From positions 2,204,292-2,268,291 of the forward strand of contig CM001633.1 in NCBI GenBank assembly GCA_000309945.1: a stretch of DNA of 64,000 bases, written 5' to 3'. This stretch comes from Leptolyngbyaceae cyanobacterium JSC-12. GTDB taxonomy: Bacteria > Cyanobacteriota > Cyanobacteriia > Leptolyngbyales > Leptolyngbyaceae. The notes under the pieces were generated by a model that was not told where the DNA came from, made no database searches, and worked only from the letters and a program-made list of their open reading frames with translations. Both the position numbers and the translations under genes were made by a program. The first letter of the stretch is position 1; each line of letters begins with the position of its first letter. Of this stretch, positions 15,509 to 25,764 are shown in pieces.

Positions 15509-16174
15509 TCACCGCTGCCCAGTGACAATGTAGGCAACGCGCTTGCCAATGTTGGTGGCATGATCTGCCATACGCTCTAAGTGGCGAATAATCAGCACTA
15601 ACAGCACAATTGGTTCAACCACTCCTTGAATGTTCCGTTGTTGTGCTAAAGAGTGATACAGCGTTTCGTAGTCCAGATCAACTGCATCATCCCGCACTTT
15701 CACAGCTAAACCCGACTCTGCATCAAGATCGGATAAGGCAGCCAGACTCAATGCCAGCATGGCTCGGCAGCGATCGCACATGCGCTTGACCTGATCCATG
15801 TGAGATGGTGTGGGGTATGGAAACAACTGAACTGCAATTTCACCCAAATCTTCGGCATAATCCCCAATCCGTTCCAGATCTCGAACCAACTGCATCAAGG
15901 CACTCAAGAGGCGCAGATCTTGAGCAACTGGAGACTGTAATGCAATTAATGAAACGCAATCTTGTTCAATTTGGCGATAGAGCTGGTCAATCTGATCATC
16001 CTGAATAGAGATTTGACTGGGGGCTTCTAAATCTCGCTCAAACAAAGCTTGGCGCGCCAGCCAAAACGAATTTTCAACCAGTGCCCCCATCCGCAAGACA
16101 TCGCGCTGAATTCGTTTGATCTGGCGTTCAAAATGAATGCGAGTTGTTCCAGAGATTTCCAATTGTTCACCCAA
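15509..16174 (-). CDS. phoU: Phosphate signalling complex protein PhoU
   Basis: The 221-residue protein has the two tandem three-helix PhoU domains (about 15-105 and 115-210) with the repeated ExxD-type metal-binding motifs, for example DLERIGDYAEDLGEI near 93-107 and HLERMADHATNIGKRV near 198-213. PhoU is a negative regulator that couples the PstSCAB phosphate importer to the histidine kinase (SphS in cyanobacteria). No pst or sph genes are adjacent, and no clear Pho-box was seen upstream. Length is standard. The ATG at 16174 gives a normal N-terminus. Confidence 0.95.
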   Translation of the reverse strand: MGEQLEISGTTRIHFERQIKRIQRDVLRMGALVENSFWLARQALFERDLEAPSQISIQDDQIDQLYRQIEQDCVSLIALQSPVAQDLRLLSALMQLVRDLERIGDYAEDLGEIAVQLFPYPTPSHMDQVKRMCDRCRAMLALSLAALSDLDAESGLAVKVRDDAVDLDYETLYHSLAQQRNIQGVVEPIVLLVLIIRHLERMADHATNIGKRVAYIVTGQR

Positions 16175-16538
16175 TGCATACTGAAACCCTTTAGGCTACA
16201 ACCTACCTGAACAAATCAGGCAAGTTGGCTTTTTCAAGTATATAAACCTTGTCTTTTGGATTAGACCATATTGCAGAATACACCTCTGAATCTATCTAGT
16301 AGGTTAACGCTACCCCAAAACCTCAATGGCCTTCTTATAATTCCCATAACAAACCAATGAACTTAATAGAGCAAACCCAATATTCGTTTGCACCTGCGAA
16401 GCGGAGCATCCAATTATCAAGATTTGATAAGATTTGGCACCAGTCTAGCGCAATGAATCTTTACCCAACGTCACGCTTGAAAAGGGCGATCGCGCTATTG
16501 TAGCTAGGCAGTCTACTGCTTCCATGTAATCTCAACTG
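16175..16538. other. Divergent intergenic region, 364 bp
   Basis: The region lies between the phoU start (minus) and the start of a plus-strand gene. A short hairpin CCTGA-ACAAA-TCAGG is seen near 16208-16222 and a HIP1 octamer near 16490. I looked for tandem PyTTAAPyPy-type Pho-boxes and did not find a convincing set. No gene or RNA was recognised. Confidence 0.5.
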
Positions 16539-17342
16539 ATGCGTTCATCCATCCCCATGCACAGCCTGTTTCTGCAACTGCAATCCCGTTATCCCACAAG
16601 TAGCCTGTTAACCGAGCTAGTGCAGGTTCATAAAGGGATGTTTATCGTCAGAGCTTTGGTACAGGTCGGAGGCACTGCGATCGCTACGGGGATGGCATCT
16701 GCAGCATCGGTCGAGCAGGCAGAAGACCAGGCTCGTATCCGAGTACTCAGTCTCCTGGGGATCGTAGCAGACTTTGCCGAACCAACTCTGGTACAACCTG
16801 CGGTTGCAAGCAATGGCAGTGGTACGACAACCCTAGCAACCACACCAGAACAGTCATGGCTTCACTCAACTCCCCAAGAAAACCCCTCGTCAACCAGTCC
16901 AATTCCTTCCCTTCCAGTCAACTTTGCCACTCCTAAAGAATTAATTGATGACGCGCCTACCTTCAACTCATTCAATACCCAGGTAGACGAGCCAACCCTC
17001 CCAAACTATCTAGAGACCTCGTTTGCTGAGTCGAATCCTGTTGCATCAGATCCCGTCGAGCCAGTGGCGCATCCTGCAAAGCCATCTCCGCCACCGAAAC
17101 CTCAGAAAGTAGCCACGAAAATTGAGAACACGCCCATAACTCAAGTGCCAGAAGCAGATGATCTCTCTTCACTCATTGCTCTGACTGATGTCGAAATGGA
17201 TCGAATTGGTTGGACAAAACAAGAAGGACGCGACTATCTCAAGCGCACCTACGGAAAATCGACCCGGCAACGGCTAGACGAAGATGAGTTACTGGATTTC
17301 TTGAATTATCTAAGAGCACTGCCTTCTCTTAATGGACTATAG
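16539..17342 (+). CDS. Conserved cyanobacterial protein, possible single-strand-annealing-type N-terminus
   Basis: The 267-residue soluble protein has two conserved ends and a disordered middle. The N-terminal part (about 8-82) has the pattern FIVRALVQVGGTAIATGMA followed by VEQAEDQARIRVLSLLGI, which weakly resembles the core of Rad52/ERF-type annealing proteins. Residues 83-215 are Pro/Ser/Thr-rich. The C-terminal 50 residues (DVEMDRIGWTKQEGRDYLKR ... DEDELLDFLNYL) form a helical domain I have seen in other cyanobacterial proteins. A DNA-repair role is only a guess. ATG 16539 and ATG 16557 are both possible starts, with no clear ribosome-binding site. Confidence 0.65.
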   Translation: MRSSIPMHSLFLQLQSRYPTSSLLTELVQVHKGMFIVRALVQVGGTAIATGMASAASVEQAEDQARIRVLSLLGIVADFAEPTLVQPAVASNGSGTTTLATTPEQSWLHSTPQENPSSTSPIPSLPVNFATPKELIDDAPTFNSFNTQVDEPTLPNYLETSFAESNPVASDPVEPVAHPAKPSPPPKPQKVATKIENTPITQVPEADDLSSLIALTDVEMDRIGWTKQEGRDYLKRTYGKSTRQRLDEDELLDFLNYLRALPSLNGL

Positions 17343-17349
17343 CGACCTA

Positions 17350-17387
17350 AAACCTCCGAACTTGCAAGAACAAGAACTCGGAGGTTT
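17350..17387. terminator. Bidirectional hairpin between convergent genes
   Basis: AAACCTCCGA (17350-17359) pairs perfectly with TCGGAGGTTT (17378-17387) around an 18-nt loop. It sits between the stop at 17342 and the clpP stop at 17395, so it may terminate both genes, though T-runs are weak. Confidence 0.6.
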
Positions 17388-17394
17388 AGCATCA

Positions 17395-18018
17395 CTACAC
17401 CAGCGCAACTGGATTGGTTGCAGAAGGACGGCGATCAATCACTTGATCAATCAACCCATAATCCTTCGCTTCCCCAGCAGACATAAAGAAGTCCCGTTCT
17501 GTGTCTTCTTGAATGCGGCTGAAAGGCTGCCCCGTATGTTCTGCCAACAGTTCATTCAACCGTTGCTTGTGATACAAAATCTCTTTTGCCTGAATCTCAA
17601 TATCCGTTGCCTGTCCTTGAGCACCGCCTAGCGGTTGGTGAATCATAATGCGAGAGTGGGGAAGGCTCATGCGTTTGCCCTTGGCACCGGCACTCAGTAA
17701 AAAGGCACCCATACTGGCAGCCAGTCCCAGACAAATCGTACATACATCCGGGCGAATTTGTTTCATCGTGTCAAAAATGCCCATTCCAGCCGTGACTGAG
17801 CCACCGGGAGAATTGATGTAAAGATAAATATCTTTTTCGGGATCTTCAGCATCGAGAAACAGCAGTTGCGCGACTACCAAATTCGCCAGATCGGAATCAA
17901 CCTGCTGTCCTAAAAAGACGATCCGCTCCCGTAAAAGCCGGGAATAGATGTCAAAGGCGCGTTCGCCGCGACCAGATTGCTCAATTACAGTGGGAATCAT
18001 GGAGCCTGTCCAATACAT
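17395..18018 (-). CDS. clpP: ATP-dependent Clp protease proteolytic subunit
   Basis: The 207-residue protein is a ClpP serine protease subunit, forming the tetradecameric chamber that degrades substrates delivered by ClpC or ClpX. The triad is Ser102 (in [14 protein letters not shown]), His127 (in [10 protein letters not shown]) and Asp176 (in ERDFFMS). Cyanobacteria carry several clpP paralogues plus clpR; the intact triad shows this is a catalytic ClpP and not ClpR. The ATG at 18018 is preceded by AGGA at a good distance; an internal ATG at codon 7 (MIPTVIEQ) is the other candidate. No clpX follows it downstream, and the upstream neighbour is divergent. Confidence 0.96.
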   Translation of the reverse strand: MYWTGSMIPTVIEQSGRGERAFDIYSRLLRERIVFLGQQVDSDLANLVVAQLLFLDAEDPEKDIYLYINSPGGSVTAGMGIFDTMKQIRPDVCTICLGLAASMGAFLLSAGAKGKRMSLPHSRIMIHQPLGGAQGQATDIEIQAKEILYHKQRLNELLAEHTGQPFSRIQEDTERDFFMSAGEAKDYGLIDQVIDRRPSATNPVALV

Positions 18019-18177
18019 GTTTTTCCTATTCTACAGATTTGTTCCAGAGAACAGGTGAACAAAACCTTGAGTTGGACTCTTTAATGAGTGTCTAACAGGA
18101 TGTTGACTCGGACACAGGAATCGGTAGTGTAGACGGTATATTTTTCAGGAAGCCTGTCTGCAGATGCCTGTCGGATT

Positions 18178-21100
18178 ATGACTCATTCACCCCACCCCGA
18201 TCGCGACCCTAACTCTGAACCTCCCTCAGAACCACAACCATCTCATCGTTCTTCTCGTTTTCGCCAAATTCGCCGGATTGCCATTCCGGTTGGTATTACC
18301 CTGGCGATAGGAACAGGTGGACTTGCGTTTTGGGGATGGCGCTTCATCCACGAGGAACTGCCAGGAATTGTTGCCAAAAACCTGGGTGAGACGTTGAACC
18401 GTCCAGTAAAAGTTGGGGATGTGGAAGGGATTAGCTTATCAGGGTTAGTGATTGGAGAGTCATCAATTCCTCCCACTGCCGATGATACTGATGAGGCGAG
18501 TGTTCAAAGGATTGAGGTTGGCTTCAACCTGTGGCAAACGCTGACGACTGGAAAATTAAAGCTAGCCATTACGCTGAAAGATGCCACTATTTTTCTAGAA
18601 CAGCAAAAAGAGGGCTGGGTCACAACTCGACTCAAAACTCAAGAAGAAGGACGGATTGAGCTTGGTACTATTCGGGTAGAAAATGCGACGGCTCGGCTAC
18701 TGGGTCTAGGCACGATCGCGGGCAAACGTTCAGTAGTGGTGTTGAACCAAATCAATGGCAGACTGGATTTATTTGATCAGAATCAGCGCTTTTCCTATGA
18801 ACTATCAGGACAATCTGCTACCGATGGCAAATTCAAACTGTTAGGCGAAACGTTGTTGCCCTCTCAGGAAACAAATCTACAGGTCCAAGCTGAGAATTTT
18901 CTAGTGTCTGAAGTTGATCGCTTGCTAAATCTCCCTTTTGATCTGCCCAAAGGGCGTGCTGGCGGTAACTTCAATGTAGAACTAAGCCCTAATATCAAAA
19001 ACCCACCGATTAACGGCACGGCCCAGTTTCAAGAAGTAACACTGGCAATTCCGGGTATTCCTCGTCCCTTTGTTAGGGCAAAGGGCACTCTGCAATTTCG
19101 AGGCAATCAAGTTTTGCCAGAGAACGTTGTGGGCACCTATGGCAAAGCAACAGGAATTGTAAATGGGGCGATTGATCTGAACAAAGGCTTTGATTTAAGC
19201 GCCAAGATCCAACCCATTTCCTTACCTGACCTGACGGAGACCTTGAAGTTGTCCCTACCCTTCCCAGTTGAAGGGCGTGTAACGGCTGACTTGAAAGTCA
19301 CTGGACCAATTGAACAACCAATTTTATCGGGAGTAGCACGAAGTATTGCCCCTGGCAAAGTCGATCGCATCGCACTGGAGAATTACAATACTGCTTTTGT
19401 GCTCAATACGGCTGATGAAGAACTTGTGATTCAAAAGATCCAGGCAACTCCAACAGCGGGTGGGCAGGTGCTTGGCTCCGGACGCATTAACCTGGGTGCA
19501 ACCAACGCAGCAGGGCAACCAAGTCCAGAGTTGGCGCTGAATTTCCTGGTGAAGGATGTTCCTGGTGATTCGATCGCACAGGCATACAACAATGGCAATC
19601 CGCTCTCAGTCACCATCGGGGCAGTCAATGCTCAGGCACTGGTTTCGGGTCCCGCAGATAACATTAAAACCACTGTTCGCTGGAGTGCTCCAAATGCAAC
19701 CTACGCTGGTTCCGGCAAGATTGTCATCGCAAATGGAATCACCAGGCTGCAAGATACCACCTTCAAGGTTGAAGGGGGAACGGTCAATCTGGATGCGATC
19801 GCCGCCAATGATAGCTGGCAGGCAGTGATTATTGGTGCAGGCATTCCCTTAAACCGATTTTCACCGGACCTACGAGGGCTGTTTAGTGGCAAATTTACAG
19901 CCTCTGGATCTCTGTCTTCGTTTAACCCTGCCAGCATTCGAGCACAGGGTACGGCTCAATTCTCAGAAGGGATTGCCGTTTTAGATCAACCGCTAGTTGC
20001 CCAGGTGCAGTGGAACGGACAGAAACTATTGGTGCAGCAGGCAACAGCCCCTGGCTTTAGTGCGGCTGGCGCGATCGCCTTAAATTTTGACGATACCCCC
20101 ACAATTACCAGCTTTGACTTGAATGTGCGACTGAATGATTTCAACTTGCAAGATGTTGATGTCATGCTTCCTGGAAACATTGCTTACTCTGGACGGGCAG
20201 ACTTTGATGGCAGAATTACGGGCACTCCTACTGCACCTAGTGTGGATGGCAGACTGGCATTGAAGCAATTTGTTGTAGCAGGTGTAGCCTTTGAACCCTA
20301 TCTGTCGGGAAGAGTTCAGTATGCTCGAGGAGTACGGCTGGATTTGCGGGGAGAGCAAGATCGAATTGCTACAGTCCTGGATTCCCAATTCCGCCCGGTC
20401 GCGTTTGAAATTCGGCAGGGAGATGCGATCGCTGAAGGGCGCACTCAAGGTGAACTGCTCATGGTCACGGTGAAAAACTTTCCACTGACAACAGTTCAAT
20501 TGCCGGTCATTCCCGATCAGTTTTCGCCCAACGGCACCCTAAGCGGCACCTTTGCGGTCAACCTCAATCAACAAACTGCATCCGGTCAGGTGGAAATTGC
20601 ACAGCCAGGGTTAGGGGGGTTCCGTGCTGACAAGTTCGTTGGGCGTGTCAGCGTTGTTGACGGTGTCGCCACCTTGCAAGATGGCAAATTGACCCAGGGG
20701 CAAACCGTTCTGCAATTAGACGCCTCTACCAATCTGCGAGATGCCGACCCTCAGTTCAAAGGACGCATCAATGTGGCTCAAGGGAATATTCAAGATGTGT
20801 TGGAAGCGTTGCAGATCTTTGAACTTCAAGACTTTCAGCGGGGTATTCGAGCACCCATTTATGGTAAAGCTGCTGATTTGCAAACTGTCCCCATCGATGC
20901 CAGCAATGTCTCAATTCAAACTCAACTTCGGCGTCTGGCAGAAATCCAGGCATTGCGAGCGATCGCGCAGGCTGAAAAAGACGCTGCAATCCTTCCCGAT
21001 TTGGCAGAACTCACCGGAAATTTCACCGGAACCATCAATGTGACAGGCTCCCTCTCCGCTGGCATCAATGCCAACTTTGATATTCGGGGACAGGATTTTC

Positions 21101-22947
21101 AATGGGGACGATTTACAGCCAACCAAGTAGTTGCATTGGGCAGTTTCCAGAACGGTGAATTAACCTTGCTGCCCCTCCGGCTCCAAACGGATGATGCCGT
21201 GATCGCCTTCTCTGGGCAACTGCTTGGAGCCAGCCAATCTGGACAACTCCGGATTGAGAACTTTCCCGTGGAACAGTTAACCGACCTGGTGCAACTTCCG
21301 ATCAATGTGAGCGGCTTGTTGAATGCTACCGCCACCATCTCTGGTAGTTTTGGCAATCCTCAAGCGATCGGGCAATTTAGCCTCAACAATACTCAACTCA
21401 ACGCCAAAGACGTTCAAACTATCCGCGGTAGCTTCACGTATACCAATGCCAGACTCGACTTCTCAAACACCATCGCCATCACCGAAACCGATCCCAATCC
21501 TCTTTTCATCGTCGGTAGCATTCCCCTGAAATTATTTGGAGTTGAACCTGCCAGCAATACAGTCAGTCTGGATATCAACGTGAGAGATGATGGCTTAGCC
21601 TTGCTGAATGTGCTGACCAATCAAGTCAGTTGGGTAGACGGCAAAGGCGAAGTGAGAGTCAGTGTGAGAGGAACCCTTGCCAACCCGATCGCCGTTGGGG
21701 TGGTAAGGGTGCAAGATGCCACCCTACGGGCAAGAGCCTTGCCAGACCCATTGACCAATGTGAACGGAACTGCCCGCTTTGTCCAAGATCGGATTCGAGT
21801 TGAGCAATTCGCAGGCGATTTTAGCCAGGGGAAAGTGGTTGCTTCTGGGGTCATCCCGCTGGCAAATCCTCTTGAGCCAACTGACCCAGACCTGGACAAT
21901 CCTTTAACCGTCCAACTGAATAAGATTGCCCTCAATTTAAAGGGACTCTACCAAGGCGGAGTTGATGGCACTGTGATTATTACCAGAGCAGCGCTTGATC
22001 CAGTCATTAGCGGCGACATCCGGCTCAGCAACGGACAGGTTCAGCTTGCTGCTGGAACTCCAGAAGCAGGTGGCGAGGGGCAAACTAGTCAACCATCTAA
22101 CGTGGCATTTGCGGATCTCAAGCTCACTCTGGGAGACGGGGTTGTTTTGGTTAATCAACCCATCCTAAGATTTGTCGCCAGGGGAGATCTGGTGATCAAT
22201 GGAGATGTAACCAGTCCCGAACCTTCAGGCACCATTCGGTTAACCTCCGGGCAAGTTAACCTGTTTACAACACAATTTGTGCTAGATCGCAGTTATAACC
22301 AAACAGCCGTTTTTGTTCCTGGTCGAGGGCTTGACCCTGACTTAAATGTGCGGTTAGTAGCGTTAGTCTCTGAAGTCACCAATCGCCGTCAGCCCTCAGT
22401 ACTCACCCCTTCTGAAATTCTGGACGTTCCAGCCCCAGCATCTAGTTTTGGGTCATTGAGAACCGTCAGAGTGCGAGCAGAAGTGATGGGACCTGCCAGT
22501 CGCCTCTCAGAAAATTTGTCTCTGACCAGTAGCCCACCGAGGTCGGAGGCAGAGATTGTTGCCCTTATTGGTGGTGGCTACATTGATACGCTGGGACGAG
22601 GTGATACGTTGCTAGGGTTAGCCAACCTGGCAGGGTCGGCGTTGTTGACCAATGTGCAAACGTTTATTGGACAAACCTTAGGGTTGAGTGAATTCCGCTT
22701 GTTCCCTACCTTCACAACTGGGAATAACCGTGATACGGGCGAAACCAGTGGGACGTTAGGGCTGGCAGCAGAAGCAGCAGTGGATATTACTCCCACTCTC
22801 TCAGTTGGTGTGATTAAGATTTTGACCAATAATGAACCTGCTCAGTTTGGTCTGCGTTATCGCATTAATAACAACCTGCTATTGCGCAGCTCCACTAATT
22901 TTTCAGGTGATACGAGAGCTTCCGTTGAGTACGAGTTAAGGTTCTAG
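18178..22947 (+). CDS. tamB: TamB-like translocation and assembly module / AsmA-like lipid transport protein
   Basis: The 1589-residue protein has a cytoplasmic N-terminus of about 30 residues, one membrane helix (about 34-55), a very long periplasmic region of repeating beta-strand segments, and a C-terminal TamB (DUF490) domain of roughly 350 residues ending in a beta-strand finishing with Phe. The repetitive beta-taco architecture is shared with TamB, YhdP and other bridge-like proteins that move phospholipids to, or assist protein insertion into, the outer membrane. TamA/Omp85 is not adjacent. Its stop lies only 6 bp from the end of the convergent DUF6930 gene. Confidence 0.9.
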   Translation: MTHSPHPDRDPNSEPPSEPQPSHRSSRFRQIRRIAIPVGITLAIGTGGLAFWGWRFIHEELPGIVAKNLGETLNRPVKVGDVEGISLSGLVIGESSIPPTADDTDEASVQRIEVGFNLWQTLTTGKLKLAITLKDATIFLEQQKEGWVTTRLKTQEEGRIELGTIRVENATARLLGLGTIAGKRSVVVLNQINGRLDLFDQNQRFSYELSGQSATDGKFKLLGETLLPSQETNLQVQAENFLVSEVDRLLNLPFDLPKGRAGGNFNVELSPNIKNPPINGTAQFQEVTLAIPGIPRPFVRAKGTLQFRGNQVLPENVVGTYGKATGIVNGAIDLNKGFDLSAKIQPISLPDLTETLKLSLPFPVEGRVTADLKVTGPIEQPILSGVARSIAPGKVDRIALENYNTAFVLNTADEELVIQKIQATPTAGGQVLGSGRINLGATNAAGQPSPELALNFLVKDVPGDSIAQAYNNGNPLSVTIGAVNAQALVSGPADNIKTTVRWSAPNATYAGSGKIVIANGITRLQDTTFKVEGGTVNLDAIAANDSWQAVIIGAGIPLNRFSPDLRGLFSGKFTASGSLSSFNPASIRAQGTAQFSEGIAVLDQPLVAQVQWNGQKLLVQQATAPGFSAAGAIALNFDDTPTITSFDLNVRLNDFNLQDVDVMLPGNIAYSGRADFDGRITGTPTAPSVDGRLALKQFVVAGVAFEPYLSGRVQYARGVRLDLRGEQDRIATVLDSQFRPVAFEIRQGDAIAEGRTQGELLMVTVKNFPLTTVQLPVIPDQFSPNGTLSGTFAVNLNQQTASGQVEIAQPGLGGFRADKFVGRVSVVDGVATLQDGKLTQGQTVLQLDASTNLRDADPQFKGRINVAQGNIQDVLEALQIFELQDFQRGIRAPIYGKAADLQTVPIDASNVSIQTQLRRLAEIQALRAIAQAEKDAAILPDLAELTGNFTGTINVTGSLSAGINANFDIRGQDFQWGRFTANQVVALGSFQNGELTLLPLRLQTDDAVIAFSGQLLGASQSGQLRIENFPVEQLTDLVQLPINVSGLLNATATISGSFGNPQAIGQFSLNNTQLNAKDVQTIRGSFTYTNARLDFSNTIAITETDPNPLFIVGSIPLKLFGVEPASNTVSLDINVRDDGLALLNVLTNQVSWVDGKGEVRVSVRGTLANPIAVGVVRVQDATLRARALPDPLTNVNGTARFVQDRIRVEQFAGDFSQGKVVASGVIPLANPLEPTDPDLDNPLTVQLNKIALNLKGLYQGGVDGTVIITRAALDPVISGDIRLSNGQVQLAAGTPEAGGEGQTSQPSNVAFADLKLTLGDGVVLVNQPILRFVARGDLVINGDVTSPEPSGTIRLTSGQVNLFTTQFVLDRSYNQTAVFVPGRGLDPDLNVRLVALVSEVTNRRQPSVLTPSEILDVPAPASSFGSLRTVRVRAEVMGPASRLSENLSLTSSPPRSEAEIVALIGGGYIDTLGRGDTLLGLANLAGSALLTNVQTFIGQTLGLSEFRLFPTFTTGNNRDTGETSGTLGLAAEAAVDITPTLSVGVIKILTNNEPAQFGLRYRINNNLLLRSSTNFSGDTRASVEYELRF

Positions 22948-22953
22948 TTGATT

Positions 22954-24594
22954 TTACATCCAGTCAACTGCAAGGCTAAGTCGCAAGGTTCCCAGTCCCA
23001 AATCTTTGTCGGACAGGGCCCGTGCTTCAAAAATTGCCATCATGTCTTTGAACTGTGGGTTTCCGCGGGAGGCACCAGTTAACCCTTTGGCGATGATGAG
23101 ACCGCAATAACCTTTGGTTTTCTTGCAGCGCTGTTCCCATTTTTTGCGAGCAGCAACGTGCGTAGGGTCGTCTTCGCCGAATTCACCAAATAAATGCAGA
23201 TCTCCGTTCCCTGTTTGCAGCAGTCCAATGTCGTAGCGATCGCCCCCGAATGGATCTTCGCCTGGATTGAAGCAAATTGCTTGTAGTCCGCCTGCATCCT
23301 TCAAGTCCTGGATCAGCGCTTTGGCTTTGGGGCGAGAAGTTTGAATCATGATCACAGGAAGCCCATCCCCTGCCTGCGTAACTGACTGCGGTTGGTAATA
23401 TTCTGCCCCCAGCCGTAGCATCTCCAGGACATCCCAGGGAACCATGCCCAGGCTTAAGAAGGAGTTTTCAGGTACCAGATCATTACGCACTGAGGGAAGG
23501 AATGCCTCTGTCTCATCATCTGCCCCTTCCATAGCTAATAGTTCGGTTGCCAAATCGGGCATGGTGGAGACTTTGACCGATAGCTGAGAGGGTTCTTCGC
23601 CATCTATGCCAGGCAATGGGATGCGGTAGCGGCTACTCAGGGCTGGGAACGAATCCTTTTGCAGTTTTTGACGATGTTGGCGCAGGAAGCGATGCAATGC
23701 CTCCAGGCTAATGAGCATACTGGCAGCTTCGTCTTCGTAAAGAAACGATCTCAACCCTTCTAGCGGGTGGAGATTGCCAAACACGGGTTCGAGTTGATCG
23801 CTAGAGGGGGGAAATTTTAATCCAATTGCGCGATCGCCAGGTTCATCCTCGTCGTCGCTCTCAAATGTCAGGAACAAACAATCTTGCCCTAGAAAAGCTT
23901 CCTGCATTTGCTCTAAGGATTCTTGCGAAATTGCCCGCTGCCGGAACTGCTTGAGAGAATCAATCGAGCGATAGAATAATACTCCAAATTCCATCCCCAG
24001 CATTCCCATGACTGAGGCATAAAGGGTTCCCACGTCCCACTGGTTTAGCTCAATGGCAATAATTTCGTGATCGGCAAAGATCTGCCAGGGAGCATCCTCC
24101 CAAATTTCGTAGGCCTTCTTGGTTAGCAACTCGGCAAACTTGGGTGGCAAGTTGGGTGGGCGATTGCCAATCGCATCTTGTAGCCCTCGAAAAATTTCAT
24201 CAATTAAAGGCAACTCAGGCACATATTCCAGAGTAATGTCCAGATCCTGTAAGACTCCTCGGAGAAAAAATTGCAACTCGCGATCGCGCACCACTATCTT
24301 TTTAGGGCGGGCTGGAGTACTGGGATTATGGGGTTGTTCCATCGCCTTAAGTAAGGTGCGAACCACGGCTTCTGGTCCCGTTTGCACTGTCACAATGTCC
24401 ATTGCTCGCACCATTCCCTGGGTACCATCTACCCAAAGAATGCAATCTCCCTCTGGTGGAATTTCGGAGTCCATTTCCATCCAGTCGCCACTATCCGTGT
24501 TGGTAATTAAGCGACGGCGATCGCCTTCCCAGACACTGGGAATCTGCTTCAGTTTTTGCAGACGACGGCAGGTAGAGCGATTAAGCGCATTCAT
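22954..24594 (-). CDS. Conserved cyanobacterial protein, DUF6930-type
   Basis: The protein (546 residues from ATG 24594) is soluble and acidic. Its N-terminal half (IPSVWEGDRRRL, then LWVDGTQGMVRAMDIV) matches what I recall of the DUF6930 family, and a C-terminal part (about 410-546) contains short regions of Lys/Arg-rich sequence. No enzymatic motif is recognised. The frame is open to a GTG at 24624, but I prefer ATG 24594, which starts MNALNRSTCRRLQKL. Neither start shows a clear ribosome-binding sequence. It ends 6 bp from the TamB-like gene and is divergent from the sufA-type gene. Confidence 0.72.
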   Translation of the reverse strand: MNALNRSTCRRLQKLKQIPSVWEGDRRRLITNTDSGDWMEMDSEIPPEGDCILWVDGTQGMVRAMDIVTVQTGPEAVVRTLLKAMEQPHNPSTPARPKKIVVRDRELQFFLRGVLQDLDITLEYVPELPLIDEIFRGLQDAIGNRPPNLPPKFAELLTKKAYEIWEDAPWQIFADHEIIAIELNQWDVGTLYASVMGMLGMEFGVLFYRSIDSLKQFRQRAISQESLEQMQEAFLGQDCLFLTFESDDEDEPGDRAIGLKFPPSSDQLEPVFGNLHPLEGLRSFLYEDEAASMLISLEALHRFLRQHRQKLQKDSFPALSSRYRIPLPGIDGEEPSQLSVKVSTMPDLATELLAMEGADDETEAFLPSVRNDLVPENSFLSLGMVPWDVLEMLRLGAEYYQPQSVTQAGDGLPVIMIQTSRPKAKALIQDLKDAGGLQAICFNPGEDPFGGDRYDIGLLQTGNGDLHLFGEFGEDDPTHVAARKKWEQRCKKTKGYCGLIIAKGLTGASRGNPQFKDMMAIFEARALSDKDLGLGTLRLSLAVDWM

Positions 24595-24808
24595 AGATGG
24601 GTACGGTAAGGAGCAAGGAATCACCCCGATCTAATCAATTCATCTCTGAAAACTGGATGATGAGGCTGATCTCAATCGCGGTTAGATATTCATATTACTG
24701 TGGTGGATTTGATGCAAACGACTGTAGTTATGAGAGTTAATTCACACAATGTTGAAGAGTCGTCATAGTTGGCAATGAGTCATAACACAAGGTCGCTTTG
24801 AAAGCGGG

Positions 24809-24836
24809 TTGAGTGATCTATGCTGGATAGTATGAT
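24809..24836 (+). promoter_or_regulatory. Candidate promoter of the sufA-type gene
   Basis: TTGAGT (24809-24814) and TATGAT (24831-24836) are spaced by 16 bp, with the expected start near 24843 and a leader of about 48 nt to the ATG. Matches to consensus are good, but untested. Confidence 0.45.
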
Positions 24837-24890
24837 TGGAACAAGTGATAAAACCCAATTATCGCGATCGCCAGGGAGTTTTAAGAATCC

Positions 24891-25247
24891 ATGACACAAG
24901 CAACTCAGGCTCAACAGAGAGGCATTCAGATGACAGATGCTGCCCTTAAGCATGTTTTGATGTTGCGGGAGAAGCAAGGAACCGACCTCTGTTTACGGGT
25001 AGGTGTGCGAGGTGGAGGCTGCTCTGGAATGTCGTATACGATGAATTTTGAAGATCCTACCAACATTCAAGAGACTGACGAGGTCTACGACTACGAGGGG
25101 TTCAAAGTTGTGTGTGACCCAAAGAGTCTGCTGTATTTGTACGGTTTAGTGCTGGACTACAGCGACGCGTTGATTGGCGGTGGCTTCCAGTTTACAAACC
25201 CTAACGCCAATCAGACCTGCGGTTGTGGCAAGTCCTTTTCAGCCTAA
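24891..25247 (+). CDS. sufA: Iron-sulfur cluster assembly A-type carrier
   Basis: The 118-residue protein is an A-type carrier (SufA/IscA/ErpA family) that receives Fe-S clusters and passes them to apo-proteins. The three ligand cysteines are all present: Cys44 in GGCSGMSY and Cys110/Cys112 in TCGCGKSFS. Length is typical (105-125). Cyanobacteria have two or three such proteins, and sequence alone does not decide between SufA and IscA. No suf operon genes are adjacent; a TPR protein gene follows 57 bp downstream on the same strand. Confidence 0.92.
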   Translation: MTQATQAQQRGIQMTDAALKHVLMLREKQGTDLCLRVGVRGGGCSGMSYTMNFEDPTNIQETDEVYDYEGFKVVCDPKSLLYLYGLVLDYSDALIGGGFQFTNPNANQTCGCGKSFSA

Positions 25248-25304
25248 TTTTGTCAATAGTGCTGCAATAGTTTTGAACCTTACAGTTTTATTTCTTACTC
25301 TTCC

Positions 25305-25724
25305 ATGACTCAGACTATCGAATCACTTTTTGATGAGGGAATTGAGCGCTATAAGGCAGGAGAAGCCCCAGAAGCATTGATTCCAGTCTTCAAAGAAGTG
25401 TGCGATCGCGCTCCTAAAAGTAGTTCTGCCTGGACATGTCTCGCCTGGTTATACTTGCTTACTGATAAGCCGCTCAAAGCCTATGAAGCTGCCCAAAAAG
25501 CAGTTAAGCTTAATCCGCAAGACCCGCAAGCCCGGGTAAACTTGGCACTGGCAATGCTGGATGCTGATAAGAAAGGCGTGCGCCAACACATCGAACTCGT
25601 GCAACAAATTATTTTGGTAGCGGCTGAACTGCGGGAAGAAATTGAACAAAACATTCAAGATGGCTTGGCTCGTAAACCTGGTTGGAAAAGCTTGGAACGG
25701 GTAAACGCCTGGTTGTTTGAATAA
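25305..25724 (+). CDS. Small TPR-repeat protein
   Basis: The 139-residue protein consists mostly of tetratricopeptide-like helices (about 5-78; AWTCLAWLYLLTDKPLKAYEAAQKAVKLNPQDPQARVNLALA), followed by a helical C-terminal region. TPRs mediate protein-protein contacts; the partner is unknown. The gene follows the sufA-type gene closely and its end overlaps the longest possible frame of the next gene, so the three genes may form one operon with ycf51. Confidence 0.82.
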   Translation: MTQTIESLFDEGIERYKAGEAPEALIPVFKEVCDRAPKSSSAWTCLAWLYLLTDKPLKAYEAAQKAVKLNPQDPQARVNLALAMLDADKKGVRQHIELVQQIILVAAELREEIEQNIQDGLARKPGWKSLERVNAWLFE

Positions 25725-25764
25725 TGCTTTCTGGCATCGCCGTCTTACGAAAGGAATTGATTTT

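Noticed and set aside
16175-16538. Pho-box upstream of phoU
   Set aside because: No set of tandem PyTTAAPyPy repeats could be found on either strand.
18072-18095. CIRCE-like inverted repeat upstream of clpP (TTGGACTC ... GAGTGTCTAA)
   Set aside because: The spacer is 6 nt, not 9, and the arms do not match the CIRCE consensus, so HrcA control is not supported.
20080-20499. Minus-strand frames inside the TamB-like gene
   Set aside because: The plus-strand gene is continuous for 1589 codons; the reverse frames have no start signals or domains.
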